Assembly (NCBI RefSeq): GCF_000317045.1
Contig: NC_019703.1
Coordinates: 2,592,501 to 2,656,500 of the forward strand
Reading direction: 5' to 3'
DNA: 64,000 nucleotides
Source of the DNA: Geitlerinema sp. PCC 7407
Lineage (GTDB): Bacteria > Cyanobacteriota > Cyanobacteriia > PCC-7407
In this document: in pieces, positions 8,343 to 16,568 of the stretch
How positions within the stretch are numbered: position 1 is the stretch's first letter
Layout: the number at the start of each line of letters is the position of its first letter
The notes under the pieces: model-generated
Told to the model about the DNA's origin: nothing
Databases searched by the model: none
The model's input: only the letters and a program-made list of their open reading frames with translations
Made by a program: the position numbers and the translations under genes

Positions 8343-8471
8343 AGAGTTTGATTAGAAGATCTCTGGTTAAAATCTCTCAGAGAGTCTTTTAGATAGATAG
8401 TTAGAGGTGCTTAGAGGCGATCGCCGCCTGATCAAAATTTATCTCAAAGAGACTTTATATGAATGCCGAAA

Positions 8472-8507
8472 CTCTATCTGTGCCTCGATTCTGAGGCACA
8501 GATAGAG
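8472..8507. terminator. Hairpin between convergent genes
   Basis: A perfect 15-bp stem (8472-8486 with 8493-8507) around a 6-base loop GATTCT. It sits 13 bases past the minus-strand methyltransferase stop and 130 bases past the plus-strand DUF1772 stop. The T-tract is weak on both strands (TTTCGG on minus). A bidirectional terminator is the simplest reading. Confidence 0.6.
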
Positions 8508-8519
8508 AATTTGCGCAGC

Positions 8520-9644
8520 TTAGTACAGCTCATACTTCATGAGCTGACAGGGCAGAGCGCCGTTATAGACCGGGATGCGCTGGGAGGACTTGAGGCCGAT
8601 GGACTGCGCTAGCTCTTTATTGCCGCTGAGGATAAAGGCGGTCCAGCCTTTGAAGCGCTGCTTGAGGACATCTCCCAGGAGCTTGTAGAAAGCGGCCATC
8701 TCGCCAATGCGGCCAATGCGCTCGCCGTAGGGCGGGTTGCACAGCAGGATGCCGCTGTCGGCGGGAGCGACGACGTCCGCTAGCTCAGTGCAAGAAAACC
8801 AGACATGCTCCTCGACGCCGCAGTTTTCGGCGTTGGCGATCGCCTGTCGGATGACATTCTCATCGCGATCGCTCCCCCAAATCGGCGCTGGCAGCTCATG
8901 CTTTTGGCTGTCTTCTGCTTCTTGCAGGAGATCTTCGAGCAGCGGCAGGTCAAAGTCTGGCCATGTCTCAAAACCAAAGCGCTCGCGAAAGAGGCCCGGC
9001 GCGATATTGAGCGCTCTGAGGCTGGCCTCCAGAGGCAAAGTCCCTGACCCGCACAAGGGATCGTAAAACATCTGGTCCGGCTGCCAGCCCGAAAGCTGAA
9101 TCAGCGCGGCCGCCAGGGATTCCTTGAGGGGAGCGGCTCCCATGGCAGGCCGGTAGCCCCGGCGGTGGAGGCTGTTGCCTGAGCTGTCGAGGCTGACGGT
9201 GCAGCCGCTGCGATCGATGTGCACATTCACCCGCACATCCGGAGCCACTGTATCTACATTGGAGCGTTCTCCAGCTCGCTCTTGCTGCTGCTCGACGATC
9301 GCCTTTTTGACCTGGATGGCGGTGAAGTGGGTGTGGTTGAGGCGATCGTTTTTGCCGGTGGCGTTGACGGCGAGGGTCAGATCCGGCGTCAAATAGTCAA
9401 ACCAGTCAATACTGTGGATCCCGCGATAGAGATCCTCGGCATCCTGGCAGGGAAAGTGATGGATCTTCATGAGGATCCGAAAGGGCAGCCGAGCCCACAA
9501 ATTCACGCGGTAGAGCAACGCGCGATCGCCCTCAAAGCTCACGCCGCAAAACTCTGGTTTCACGGCCTGGGCGCCTAGCTGCTCTAGCTCTTCGGCGGCG
9601 ATCGCCTCTAGTCCCCGCGCCACCGTTGCAAAATACTGATTCAT
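8520..9644 (-). CDS. THUMP-domain 23S rRNA (guanine-N2)-methyltransferase, RlmL-like
   Basis: With the ATG at 9644 (ribosome binding site GGAG) this is 374 aa, the length of single-domain RlmL-N/YcbY-type proteins. The order is an N-terminal ferredoxin-like and THUMP region (about 1-160; FATVARGLEAIAAEEL), then the Rossmann methyltransferase with DPLCGSGTLPLEASL and the catalytic motif LLCNPPYGERIG, typical of N2-guanine methylation. Expected role: SAM-dependent m2G modification of 23S rRNA in the cytoplasm. An upstream in-frame extension to 9779 is Trp/Arg-rich and not family-like. The target base (G2445 equivalent) is inferred from family, not seen. Confidence 0.85.
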   Translation of the reverse strand: MNQYFATVARGLEAIAAEELEQLGAQAVKPEFCGVSFEGDRALLYRVNLWARLPFRILMKIHHFPCQDAEDLYRGIHSIDWFDYLTPDLTLAVNATGKNDRLNHTHFTAIQVKKAIVEQQQERAGERSNVDTVAPDVRVNVHIDRSGCTVSLDSSGNSLHRRGYRPAMGAAPLKESLAAALIQLSGWQPDQMFYDPLCGSGTLPLEASLRALNIAPGLFRERFGFETWPDFDLPLLEDLLQEAEDSQKHELPAPIWGSDRDENVIRQAIANAENCGVEEHVWFSCTELADVVAPADSGILLCNPPYGERIGRIGEMAAFYKLLGDVLKQRFKGWTAFILSGNKELAQSIGLKSSQRIPVYNGALPCQLMKYELY

Positions 9645-9904
9645 TCTCGCTCCTATTGCGCAACGGTCTTTCTGCCGTTCCTTTGCACTATCGCCCCTGT
9701 TTTGGTTCCAAGGCTCAGGGCGATCGCCTTCGCGCTGCCACCATCTCTGCATCAGGTCTGCATCAGGGCAGACAGCCAAGTCTACCGGAAAGATCTCCCT
9801 AACTCAATCAAGCCTAGAGCGTCTCTTCTGGGGACATGCACCGCCAAGGGAGGGGGAGCCGCTACACTCAGGGAAAAGGGAAAGCAGAATCTCAAACAAA
9901 TCCC

Positions 9905-10939
9905 ATGGCTGAGCCCTATTCCTTTGGCTGGTTTGATCGATTTTGCCTCTGGTATCCGCCGGGCTGGCTGATTTTGTTTAATCGCCACTGGCAGCACTAC
10001 CACCCCGACACGCCGGGATGGAACTGGCTGGAGTATTTGCTGTTTTTGGTGCCGGGGGGATTTTATCTGGCGCTGCTGCTGCGCTGGCTGCGATCCCTCG
10101 GGCGATCGCCCCAGGCCGCTCCTGAAAGCTTTCACCCAGACTATCAGCGAGCCTTTCGGGAAGAGATCCTCGGCCCCATCGTTACGCGCTACTTTCGGGC
10201 AGAGCTGCACCACTGCGATCGCCTGCCGCCCGACCAGCCGCTGATCATCACCATGAACCATGCGGGCATGTGCTTCCCGTGGGATTTTTTGTGCTTGGCC
10301 TATCTGCTGGGCCACGAGCGCGGCTGGACCATCCAGCCCCTAGCGGGGGTTTCCCTGTTCGAGCATCCCTGGGTGGTGTGGTGGCTGCCGCCGGGCTGGT
10401 CCCAGGCCCTGGGCGGGGTGCGGGCCGAGGCCGACGCCTTCGAGGCTGCCGTCGCCCACAACGCCGTTCTGCTCTACGCTCCCGAGGGCTTGCGCGGCCC
10501 CCGCAAGGGCTGGTCCCAGCGCTACCAAATCCAGACCTTTCATCCCAGCTTCATTACCCTCAGCGATCGCTACCAAATCCCGATCTTGCCGGTGGTGTGC
10601 CTGGGCAATGAGTTTTTGCATCCCTGGGCTGAGCACCAGGCCTGGCTCGCCAAGCCCTTTGCCATGCCTTTTTTGCCGCTTTCTCCCGGCATGATTTTCT
10701 TTTTGCTGTTTCCGTCCCTGGGCGTCTGGGCTTTGCGCAGCAAGCTGCGATACTATGTCCAGCCGCTGTACACGCCCCAGCTTCAAGCTCAAACGGGTAA
10801 CGGGCGATCGCGCCCCTACGACGCCGCCCAGGCCCTGCGGGACACCCTCCAGCGCGAGCTTCACAGCCTGCGCAAGTCCCCTAGGACAGCGTCAGCCGCC
10901 CAAAGCACTCCCGCAGCAGAGCCTCATTCAAAGAGTTGA
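9905..10939 (+). CDS. Lysophospholipid acyltransferase-like membrane protein
   Basis: A 344-aa protein starting MAEPYSFGWFDR. A hydrophobic segment (LEYLLFLVPGGFYLALLLRWL, about 40-60) precedes a PlsC-type fold with TMNHAGMCFPWDF, corresponding to the NHxxxxD catalytic block but with a longer His-to-Asp spacing, and YAPEGLRGPRKG, the FPEGTRS-like block. It likely acylates a lipid acceptor at the membrane; the substrate is unknown. An in-frame ATG at 9836 would add 23 basic residues. The 3' end overlaps the convergent ArsR-type gene by 59 bases, so the last 20 residues are encoded opposite the regulator's C-terminus. Confidence 0.78.
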   Translation: MAEPYSFGWFDRFCLWYPPGWLILFNRHWQHYHPDTPGWNWLEYLLFLVPGGFYLALLLRWLRSLGRSPQAAPESFHPDYQRAFREEILGPIVTRYFRAELHHCDRLPPDQPLIITMNHAGMCFPWDFLCLAYLLGHERGWTIQPLAGVSLFEHPWVVWWLPPGWSQALGGVRAEADAFEAAVAHNAVLLYAPEGLRGPRKGWSQRYQIQTFHPSFITLSDRYQIPILPVVCLGNEFLHPWAEHQAWLAKPFAMPFLPLSPGMIFFLLFPSLGVWALRSKLRYYVQPLYTPQLQAQTGNGRSRPYDAAQALRDTLQRELHSLRKSPRTASAAQSTPAAEPHSKS

Positions 10940-11192
10940 ATTTGGTTTGACCCTCTCGGCGGATTTGGAGCAGTCCGGCTTCTGCCAAAATCTTGGAGTG
11001 GTGGCAAAACAGCGCCAGACTGATGCCCAGGTGGTGGGCAACCTCCGAGCCGCTCATCTCCGCCCGGGTGGTCAGCAGCTCCACAATTCGCAGGCGCGTC
11101 GGGTCCGACAGAGCCGCAAAGATTTTGGCGCGCTGCTCTAGGTCGCTGAGGTCAACCGAAGTCGGGGATTGGCTTTCTTCGAGGGCAGACAT
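10881..11192 (-). CDS. ArsR/SmtB-family winged-helix repressor
   Basis: A 103-aa regulator with the family helix-turn-helix: ALSDPTRLRIVELLTTRAEMSGSEVAHHLGISLALFCHHSKILAEAGLLQIRREG. The metal-binding ELCVCDL motif of classical ArsR/SmtB is absent, and the only Cys residues are in the recognition helix (FCHH) and near the C-terminus (ECFG), so a metal, redox or other ligand cannot be assigned. It is divergent from an old-yellow-enzyme gene, with inverted and direct repeats between them. Repression of that gene, and perhaps its own, is the natural inference. Confidence 0.85.
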   Translation of the reverse strand: MSALEESQSPTSVDLSDLEQRAKIFAALSDPTRLRIVELLTTRAEMSGSEVAHHLGISLALFCHHSKILAEAGLLQIRREGQTKFNSLNEALLRECFGRLTLS

Positions 11193-11263
11193 AAGGCATC
11201 AACAGGACAGTGTCCCACGGGGTCTCTGGTTTCCATTGTACGGACTGGTCGTCCTTAGTGAAA

Positions 11264-11339
11264 TTGTTAAATAACTACTTGACTTCTAAAGACGCCTTGC
11301 CTAGGATCTGTAGTTAAATACTTGTTTGACTACTTAAAC
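11264..11339. promoter_or_regulatory. Repeated operator-like motif between arsR-type and OYE genes
   Basis: GTTAAATA followed shortly by ACTACTT occurs twice (11266-11280 and 11313-11335). The second copy is also an imperfect inverted repeat: GTTAAATA at 11313 opposite TACTTAAAC at 11331-11339. AT-rich dyads of this size fit ArsR-family operators. Position between divergent start codons supports regulation of both genes; no experiment is implied. Confidence 0.45.
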
Positions 11340-11474
11340 ATAGAGTTTGCGCGACAGATTTTGGGCGATCGCTCAACTACGCACCCTGGGCGATCGCTCC
11401 TGATTTTTCTCTTTATCGCGCTTATATCCCTAACCCTGACGATTATCGTTCTGCATTTCGGAGCTTTACACCCG

Positions 11475-12566
11475 ATGACCGATCTACGCTTACTCACCCC
11501 CGTTCAGGTTGGCCCCTACACCCTGCCCAACCGCGTCGTTATGGCCCCCCTGACCCGCAACCGAGCCGGTGCTAACCTCGCGCCGACAGCCCTAAACGCG
11601 GAGTATTACACCCAGCGAGCCTCTGCGGGCCTGATCATTTCAGAGGCCAGCCAAATTTCGCCCCAGGGCATGGGCTATCCCAACACCCCCGGCATCTATT
11701 CCGCCGAGCAGGTGGAAGGCTGGAAGCTGGTCACCGAGGCCGTTCATCAGGCGGGGGGCCGCATCTTCTTGCAGCTGTGGCACGTGGGGCGCATTTCACA
11801 CTCGTCTCTCCAGCCTGGCGGAGCGCTGCCGGTCGCTCCCAGCGCGATCGCCCCAGCGGGAGAAGCGGCCACCTACGAGGGCATGGCTCCCTTCGAGACG
11901 CCGCACGCCCTCGAAGTTGAAGAGATTGCGGGCATCGTCGAGGACTACCGCAAGGCCGCCCAAAACGCCATGGACGCGGGCTTTGACGGGGTCGAAATTC
12001 ACGCCGCCAATGGCTACTTAATCGACCAGTTCTTGCAGGACAGCACCAACCAGCGCACCGACGCCTACGGCGGATCCATCGAGAACCGCACCCGCTTTTT
12101 GCTGGAGGTGACGGAGGCGGTGGTGAGCGTGTGGGGCGGCGATCGCGTGGGGGTGCGCCTGGCTCCCACCGGCACCTTCAACGACATGGCCGGTTCCCAG
12201 CGGGCCGAAACCTTCAGCTACGCGGTCCAGGCCCTCAATCGCTTTGGCCTGGCCTATCTGCACCTAGTGGAGCCCCGCGCCGACCTCAATCCCCCGGCAC
12301 CGGAGCTGACCAGCGGCTACTTCCGCTCTCTCTTTGAGGGCACGATCATCTCGGCGGGCGGCTACGATCGCGACTCTGGCAACGAGGTTCTAGAGGCCGG
12401 TGATGCTGATCTGATCGCCTATGGCCGCTGGTTTATCTCCAACCCGGACCTGCCCCAGCGCTTTGCCGTCAACGCAGAGCTCAATGAGTACGATCGCTCC
12501 AGCTTCTACGGCGGAGACGAGCGGGGCTACATCGACTATCCGACGCTGGAGCTGCAAACGGCGTAG
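11475..12566 (+). CDS. Old yellow enzyme-family alkene reductase
   Basis: An FMN-dependent NAD(P)H:flavin oxidoreductase of the OYE/NemA class that reduces activated C=C bonds or nitro groups in the cytoplasm. With the ATG at 11475 it is 363 aa, the normal length. Motifs are RVVMAPLTRNRA, the flavin/substrate block LQLWHVGRISH, GVEIHAANGYLIDQFLQDSTNQRTDAYGGS with the His-Ala-Ala-Asn substrate pair, and FISNPDLPQRF near the end. An upstream TTG in frame (11322) would add a hydrophobic segment but would run through the operator-like repeats, so it is rejected. The divergent ArsR-type gene probably controls it. Confidence 0.9.
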   Translation: MTDLRLLTPVQVGPYTLPNRVVMAPLTRNRAGANLAPTALNAEYYTQRASAGLIISEASQISPQGMGYPNTPGIYSAEQVEGWKLVTEAVHQAGGRIFLQLWHVGRISHSSLQPGGALPVAPSAIAPAGEAATYEGMAPFETPHALEVEEIAGIVEDYRKAAQNAMDAGFDGVEIHAANGYLIDQFLQDSTNQRTDAYGGSIENRTRFLLEVTEAVVSVWGGDRVGVRLAPTGTFNDMAGSQRAETFSYAVQALNRFGLAYLHLVEPRADLNPPAPELTSGYFRSLFEGTIISAGGYDRDSGNEVLEAGDADLIAYGRWFISNPDLPQRFAVNAELNEYDRSSFYGGDERGYIDYPTLELQTA

Positions 12567-12596
12567 ACTCATAGACGCACCGCGCAGCTAGCACTT

Positions 12597-12632
12597 TCTC
12601 TGGGATGACTGTTTAATCCCAGAGATTTTTTG
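12597..12632 (+). terminator. Intrinsic terminator after the OYE gene
   Basis: Stem TCTCTGGGAT / ATCCCAGAGA (12597-12606 and 12616-12625) with a 9-base loop and a run of six T residues. It lies 30 bases past the stop codon. Confidence 0.85.
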
Positions 12633-12641
12633 TGGCTGGGT

Positions 12642-14366
12642 TCAGGAGCAGTGGTAGAGGCGGTGTTTGTAGCCGTTGAGCTTGGGCAAAGCCTCGCGCG
12701 ATCGCTGGCAGCCCTGGATCTCCGGCTCCGGCGTCGGGAAGAAGTTCACCACCCACAGATCAAAGGGCTTCGGAAAGTCGTCCACCACCTGTTGCAGCAC
12801 CGTCACGGTCCGGGGCTGATCTGGGCGATCGTGGTGGGCCAGCAAAAACTGCGGCTCCGGGGGCAATGGCGCTCCCGCCGCTGCCTGACGGCGACGAAAG
12901 CGGCGAAACTCAAGGGCCAAGCCCATCAGCTCGCGGGTTTGCTCATAGTTTTGGTGGGCTCCGGCAATCAGCGCCGGCCTGGAGGCCGAGACGCTCTGGA
13001 TCAGCGGCACCAAGGCATCAGGGCGATCGGGCTTTTGGTAGCCGTAGTTGGTCACCACCGTCAGGCCGCCCAGCAGCCCCAGCACCAGCGTCAGGGCCGC
13101 AATTCGCCGCCCGATGGGCCGCGATCGCCCTTCACCGCGCCAGTTCGCCGCCAGGATTGCCCCCATCAGCAGCATCAGCGCCGGGAAATAGACAAAGTGA
13201 TAGCGGGCCGCCAGCGACATATCAGCTCCTAGGCCATAGGTGATCACGGCAAACAGCCCCAGCACCGCCACGATGAAGCCGCCCAGCAGCGCGATCAGCG
13301 GCTTGGTCCGGGGAACCCCCAGCCAGTGGCGGCCGCCCGCGATCCACTGGGGCAGCGCCCACCCCAAAAAGCCGAGGGCGATCGCCCCGCTGGCCACCGC
13401 CACCCCCGTCGGCACCCCCTCCACCGGCAGCATCACCACCATGGTCACCACCCAGCCCACCGTGCGCCCGAGGATCGCCAGACTCTCGGTCAGGGGATTG
13501 GCGTCAAAAATCCACTGGGTGAGCTGATGATCCGGGATCTGGTTAACCAGGGGCAGCCAGACCAGCCCCGCCACCAGGCTTCCCGCGCCCACGAGTCCCA
13601 GGGCGATCAGGGTTTGTCGCGGCACCCCTCGGCCCCGGTGCCAGGACACCAGCAGCTGCGCCGCGATCGCCAGGGCCTCGGCCGCGATCGCCAGGGCAAA
13701 GAAATAGTGCACCGCAATGCCCAGAGCATGGACCGCGATCCATAGGAGCACCACGCTCCAGGGCAGCGGCCGCAGTCCCTTGCCGGCGCGGTCTGGCCGA
13801 AGGGCGATCGCCGCGCAGCCCAGGGATGCCAGCACGCACAAAATCGCCAGCGTATAGTGGCGGGCTTCTTGGGCCTGGTAGATCCCGTAGGGCGACACCG
13901 CCATCAGGGCCGCGCTCCAGTGGCCGACCATCCGCGATCGAAATAGCCGCCACCCCAGGCCAAAGCACGCCGGAATCGCCATCACCCCAAACAGCGCCGA
14001 GAGCGATCGCGCAGCGCCCACCGACACCAGCTCTCCATCCGGCGGCAGCCAATCGAGCCACAGGTGCGTCAGGGCAAAGTAGACCGGTGGATGGGTGCTT
14101 TCGGTAAAGAGGCGCTGCGCCACCGTCGCCACCGTCGCCGCCCCATTGGGCCGCAGGGGCGCCAGCAGCGTCTCTAGGGCGATCGCCTGGTCCAGGGGCA
14201 CGACCTGGAAACTATTGCCCAGGCTAAACACCATCGTCGCCAGTTCATCATTCCAGGGGGGCTTGGCCGCCAAGTTCGTGAAGCGCAGCACCGCGCCTAC
14301 CGCGATCCACAGCAGCAACAGCGCCCCGTGAAATCCCCAGCGATGACAAATCTTTTTGAGCCCCAT
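12642..14366 (-). CDS. GT39-like multi-pass membrane glycosyltransferase
   Basis: A 574-aa protein with about ten to eleven transmembrane helices. The first periplasmic loop carries KPPWNDELATM, containing the acidic pair typical of GT-C/PMT-like enzymes, and a later loop has STHPPVYFALTHLWL. The layout resembles ArnT/PMT-like cyanobacterial glycosyltransferases that use polyprenyl-phosphate sugars at the outer face of the plasma membrane. A soluble C-terminal tail of about 140 residues includes PPEPQFLLAHHDRPD. Donor and acceptor are unknown. It is monocistronic and converges with the OYE gene. Confidence 0.8.
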   Translation of the reverse strand: MGLKKICHRWGFHGALLLLWIAVGAVLRFTNLAAKPPWNDELATMVFSLGNSFQVVPLDQAIALETLLAPLRPNGAATVATVAQRLFTESTHPPVYFALTHLWLDWLPPDGELVSVGAARSLSALFGVMAIPACFGLGWRLFRSRMVGHWSAALMAVSPYGIYQAQEARHYTLAILCVLASLGCAAIALRPDRAGKGLRPLPWSVVLLWIAVHALGIAVHYFFALAIAAEALAIAAQLLVSWHRGRGVPRQTLIALGLVGAGSLVAGLVWLPLVNQIPDHQLTQWIFDANPLTESLAILGRTVGWVVTMVVMLPVEGVPTGVAVASGAIALGFLGWALPQWIAGGRHWLGVPRTKPLIALLGGFIVAVLGLFAVITYGLGADMSLAARYHFVYFPALMLLMGAILAANWRGEGRSRPIGRRIAALTLVLGLLGGLTVVTNYGYQKPDRPDALVPLIQSVSASRPALIAGAHQNYEQTRELMGLALEFRRFRRRQAAAGAPLPPEPQFLLAHHDRPDQPRTVTVLQQVVDDFPKPFDLWVVNFFPTPEPEIQGCQRSREALPKLNGYKHRLYHCS

Positions 14367-15164
14367 TCTTTAGGCCTCTCTCCCAACCACCTGCAATGTC
14401 TTCCTATTTTCACCTCCAGATCTCCTCCAACCAATTTCTCTATCATCTAGAGAAAAAGAAAGCGATCGATATTTCTCTCTCCAAAGCGATCGCCGACTAG
14501 CGCCCTCTCCCTGCGCCATCTTCTTCTACCAAGCCAGACAACATCAGGCTTTCACGCCTCGAGCGACTTTCTATCATCCGACTGGGTGATAGGCGAATCT
14601 CACCATTGGCGGGTACAATCCAAACGTTCAGCATATCTCTCAAGCAGTTCCTAGAGCCCTCAAAATCGCTCAAAAACATCTCAAAAGATGGACAACAGTG
14701 CCGCAGGAATAGCATTAGCGTAGAAGGCTCATTCCTCAGCTTTAAATTAGTTCAGTTTAGTGTCGACGAAGTTGTCGTCAACTTAGCGCAAGGTAATCAT
14801 GCGAGAGGCAATTTTGATGAACAACTTCTGGATTTTATAAGCGCTATGGGCGATCGCATCTGGCAACTCCAAGACCAGATTTCTGCCCGAAAAGAGCAAT
14901 TTTTGCCTAAATTTTTTCTTAGTTTCCACAATTCCTAGAGCGCAGCAACCGGTATCTTGATCTCGCGCTCGCTGTCAACCTCTCAGCCTGCCAGATGATC
15001 CCCACCGACCCAGCGTCACCGACCTCTGTCTGTGACCTGCGTTTTTTTTGGACCCTCCTGCCAACCTCCGGACCACCATCCTGGTTACCTTCCCCATTGC
15101 CAGCTTTGCTGCCCCTGACCTAACCCATCCAGTCAAGACAACTGAAGCGACTCTCCCTCAGCCT
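14367..15164. other. Intergenic region with inverted repeats and a weak ORF
   Basis: About 800 bases between the glycosyltransferase and the RND adaptor. There is an inverted repeat TTTCTCTA / TAGAGAAA at 14435-14455, and CTATCATCC / GGGTGATAG at 14571-14592. A 110-residue plus-strand frame from a TTG at 14606 to 14938 has protein-like composition (SVDEVVVNLAQGNH) but no ribosome binding site or recognised family. I leave it as possible, not called. The RND operon promoter should lie in the last 200 bases. Confidence 0.35.
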
Positions 15165-16529
15165 ATGGATATTTCTCCTTCCCAAACCCCCGCTCCGGAA
15201 TCTTCACCCGGTCCTGCCAGCCCATCCCCCGGCGGCAAGCGATTGTGGGCCTGGATTCTCTTTGGGCTCTTGATTCTCGCTGGAGGCGGCTTCGCCCTGT
15301 GGCGGCTGATCACCCCGGGCAGTGCCCCCGCCCAAGAGCAGATGAGCGGTCCGCCGGGGATGCCGGTGAAAACCCAGGTCGTTGAAACCAGCACCGTCGA
15401 AGACAGCACCAAATTTGTCGGATCCCTAGAAGCCCAGCAGGGCATCGCGCTGCGGCCCAAAACCGAGGGTCGGATTACCCAGGTGTTTGTCTCGGCCGGA
15501 GATACCGTCGCCGTGGGCGATCCCATTGTGCAGCTCAGCCCCGATCGCCGCCAAGCGGAGGTCAACGCTGCCATCTCCAACGCCAACGCAGCCCGCGCCT
15601 CCCGCAACAACTCCCAAGCCCAGCTCCAGGCAGCCCAGTCGCGGCGCATTGAAGCCGCCGCTGATGCGGAGCTGCAAGAAACCGAGTACGAGCGGATCTC
15701 TGGGCTGGTCGCTGAAGGGGTGCTGCCGGAGCAGCGCCTAGACCAGGTGAAGCGCGATCGCAATGCCGCCCGCGCAGCCCTTGCCGCCGCCGAAGACCAA
15801 ATCCGCGCAGCCCGCGCCAGCCTCGATGAGGCCAATGCAGGACTAGCGCAGGCCCAAGCAGAGTCTGCGGCAGTGGTTGAGGACTTACAGGACACCCGCG
15901 TCACCGCTCCCATTGACGGCGTCGTCGGCGAGCTCGAAGCCAAGCTAGGCGACTACATCACCGCTGGGGACGTGATCACCAACATCACCCAGAACCAGTC
16001 CCTAGAGCTCAATTTGCCCATTCCCCTAGAACGCCAAAACGACCTGCGCTCCGGCCTGCCGGTGGAGCTACGGCTCTTCCAGGGCGACCAGCCTTTGGTC
16101 ACTGGTCGCATTAGCTTCATCTCTCCCCAGGCAGACGCTGGCACCCAGACGGTTTTGGCCAAGGCCACTTTCCCCAATCCGGGGAGCCGACTCCAGGACG
16201 GTCAGCGGGTCGAGGCCCGGGTGATCTGGCAGCGAAATCCGGGGGTACTGGTACCCACGGCGGCAGTCTCGCGCCTGGGCGGCCAGACCTTCCTCTACGT
16301 GGTGGAGCAGGGCGAAAATCCCCAGACCAAGCAGCCGGCCATGGTGGTCCGCCAGACCTCTGTCAAGCTGGGGGAAATCCAGGGCAACAGCTATCAGGTG
16401 CTTGAGGGAGTGAAAGCGGGCGATCGCGTGGTGGTTTCCGGCATTCTCAATCTCTCCGACGGGGCTCCCGTCATCGAAATGGACCCCAGCCAGCAAGCTG
16501 GGGGACCCCCTGGCGCCGCCGCCCAATAA
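15165..16529 (+). CDS. RND efflux pump periplasmic adaptor (membrane fusion protein)
   Basis: A 454-aa HlyD/AcrA-type adaptor. Order: short Pro/Ser-rich N-terminus, a single anchor helix (LWAWILFGLLILAGGGFALW, about 25-45), a lipoyl half-motif (ALRPKTEGRITQVFVSAGDTVAVGDPIVQL), a long alpha-helical coiled-coil hairpin rich in Ala/Gln/Arg (about 135-235), the second lipoyl half (RVTAPIDGVVGELEAKLGDYI) and beta-barrel/membrane-proximal domains. It links the inner-membrane pump encoded next (40 bases downstream) to an outer-membrane channel, which is not in this window. An upstream TTG in frame at 15048 is rejected because the ATG at 15165 fits the family. Confidence 0.9.
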   Translation: MDISPSQTPAPESSPGPASPSPGGKRLWAWILFGLLILAGGGFALWRLITPGSAPAQEQMSGPPGMPVKTQVVETSTVEDSTKFVGSLEAQQGIALRPKTEGRITQVFVSAGDTVAVGDPIVQLSPDRRQAEVNAAISNANAARASRNNSQAQLQAAQSRRIEAAADAELQETEYERISGLVAEGVLPEQRLDQVKRDRNAARAALAAAEDQIRAARASLDEANAGLAQAQAESAAVVEDLQDTRVTAPIDGVVGELEAKLGDYITAGDVITNITQNQSLELNLPIPLERQNDLRSGLPVELRLFQGDQPLVTGRISFISPQADAGTQTVLAKATFPNPGSRLQDGQRVEARVIWQRNPGVLVPTAAVSRLGGQTFLYVVEQGENPQTKQPAMVVRQTSVKLGEIQGNSYQVLEGVKAGDRVVVSGILNLSDGAPVIEMDPSQQAGGPPGAAAQ

Positions 16530-16568
16530 GCCTCGCCTGTCCTCGTCCCATCGCCCACGGCTGAGCGT

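Noticed and set aside
11322-11474. In-frame N-terminal extension of the old yellow enzyme from a TTG, with a hydrophobic segment.
   Set aside because: It would run through the operator-like repeats and add a helix not found in OYE proteins; the ATG at 11475 gives the normal length.
14606-14938. 110-codon plus-strand frame in the gap before the RND operon.
   Set aside because: TTG start, no ribosome binding site, no family. Left as a note in the intergenic entry.
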